NCBI GenBank assembly: GCA_013112555.1
Contig: JABFGK010000002.1
Span: 620,001-684,000 of the forward strand
Direction of reading: 5' to 3'
DNA length: 64,000 nucleotides
Origin: Planctomycetota bacterium
GTDB taxonomy: Bacteria; Planctomycetota; Phycisphaerae; Phycisphaerales; UBA5793
Shown: positions 62,673 to 64,000 of the stretch, one piece after another
Layout of the letters: each line of letters opens with the position of its first letter
How positions within the stretch are numbered: the first letter of the stretch is position 1
Made by a program: the position numbers and the translations under genes
The notes under the pieces: model-generated
Database searches by the model: none
What the model was told of the DNA's origin: nothing
Seen by the model: the letters and a program-made list of their open reading frames with translations, nothing else

Positions 62673-63074
62673 GAGAGACTCCTTCGGGTGTTGTTCTACT
62701 GCCATATCACCGGCATATGCCGGCGGCCGCCAGGACCTGCACCCGGGCCTTGAGCGTCCTTGTCTTTCAAAGAATCCAGACCCCAGAATCCGAACACCCA
62801 CTGCGCACGGATCCTGTAGCCGGAGCATGTGTACCGTTAAAACGGGCATCTGTTCCCCATATTGCACAAAACATACCCCGAGTCGAACAGAGCAGCACGC
62901 CAATCGACCAACGCACACAGCCGCACCAATCCTCGACCATCGCTAATTCCCGGTTTCACAGAACATTTTCAAGCCCGCTTTGTTATACCTCTTGAAGATA
63001 GGTTTTTGACAAATTAATGTCGCTATCTGGATACAGTGGGCATCTTTGTTCTAGTTAGAGGAGCGGAAGGCACA

Positions 63075-64000
63075 ATGGGCATCACCAAGAACCGACATCA
63101 CAACTCGACACTCAAGGCCCTCACAGGGGCTGCACTGCTGATCTTCAGCATGACTGCCAACACGGGCACCTTTGGCCAGGAACTGACCACTGAACGAGTC
63201 GCATCCGGTTTCGCCATCCCCGTCCTCGTCACCGCACCGACCGATGACCCAGACCGCATTTTCATTGTCGAGCAGGGCGGCCTGATCCGCATCGCTGACC
63301 GCAGCGGCAACGGCGTTTACCCCGACCCCTTCCTTGACATCAGCGACCGCGTCCGATCCGGCGGCGAACGCGGCCTCCTGGGCCTCGCATTCCATCCCGA
63401 TTACGACAACACCGGATACCTGTTCGTCAACTACACGAACTCCAGCGGGGCCACCACCGTGGCTCGCTTCTCCGTCAGCGCGAACAATCCCGACCTGGCT
63501 GACCCAGCCTCCGAAAAGATCCTCCTCACCGTCAGTCAGCCGTATTCAAATCACAACGGCGGCAACATCGTCTTCGGGCCGGACGGCTACCTCTACATCG
63601 GCATGGGCGATGGCGGCAGCGGTAATGACCCCGGCAATCGCGCCCAGAACCCGCTGGAATTCCTCGGCAAGATTCTCCGCATCGACGTCGACAACGGCGA
63701 TCCATATGGCATCCCTGCTGACAACCCGTTTGTCAACGACCCCGGCACACTCGATGAAATCTGGGCGATCGGAGTCAGAAATCCCTGGCGCTGGTCCTTC
63801 GATCGCGAAACCGGCGACCTCTGGATCGGTGACGTCGGCCAATCCGCGCGTGAGGAACTCGACTTCCAGCCGGCCGATTCGCCGGGCGGCGAAAACTACG
63901 GATGGCGCTGCATGGAAGGCTTCCGCTGCACCGGGCTCGACGGCTGTAACTGCAACGGCCCCGAACTCACACTTCCAATCTACGACTACACCCACGCCGG
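63075..64000 (+). CDS. PQQ-dependent sugar (glucose/sorbosone) dehydrogenase-like protein, truncated by window end
   Basis: 'VASGFAIPVLVTAPTDDPDRIFIVEQGGLIRI...GERGLLGLAFHPDYDNTGYLFVNYT...NHNGGNIVFGPDGYLYIGMGDGG...WAIGVRNPWRWSFD'. Confidence 0.92.
   Translation, partial: MGITKNRHHNSTLKALTGAALLIFSMTANTGTFGQELTTERVASGFAIPVLVTAPTDDPDRIFIVEQGGLIRIADRSGNGVYPDPFLDISDRVRSGGERGLLGLAFHPDYDNTGYLFVNYTNSSGATTVARFSVSANNPDLADPASEKILLTVSQPYSNHNGGNIVFGPDGYLYIGMGDGGSGNDPGNRAQNPLEFLGKILRIDVDNGDPYGIPADNPFVNDPGTLDEIWAIGVRNPWRWSFDRETGDLWIGDVGQSAREELDFQPADSPGGENYGWRCMEGFRCTGLDGCNCNGPELTLPIYDYTHA

Noticed and set aside
63006-63036. Promoter TTGACA...ATACAG upstream of the sugar dehydrogenase gene
   Set aside because: Good -35 but poor -10 and wrong spacing (19 bp); not strong enough to list as a feature.

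Overview
This 64 kb window has high GC and gene content typical of Planctomycetes/Phycisphaerae (taxon inferred from content: GldG/DUF4340-type ABC cluster, prepilin H-X9-DG protein, HAF-repeat protein, zinc-ribbon membrane proteins, lptF/lptG pair). Housekeeping genes: mreB, accD, lptF/lptG-like pair, pyrB, panD, truB, tRNA-Ser(GGA), recO and an orphan parA. There is a glucan block: a frameshifted glgP, malQ, a lipoprotein alpha-amylase, and a fused binding-protein/permease plus MalG-like permease. Secreted proteins include a GH27 alpha-galactosidase, a beta-propeller protein and a PQQ-type sugar dehydrogenase. Mobile DNA: two near-identical 1449-bp IS481-type elements with different 5-bp target duplications, a solo IS481 right end, one IS110-family element, and an IS3 remnant. 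Accessory regions: (1) a lower-GC three-gene operon (predicted winged-helix-like protein, ParA-like ATPase, RelA/SpoT-type alarmone synthetase) at 23.5-25.9 kb, my best candidate for an undescribed system; (2) a truncated Rhs tip island carrying a dockerin-like insertion, next to tRNA-Ser with an att-like direct repeat, at 40.2-44.3 kb; (3) three tandem zinc-ribbon/membrane modules at 49.6-52.6 kb. Intergenic regions are rich in dispersed hairpin repeats. All family calls are by eye from motifs; no database search was run.
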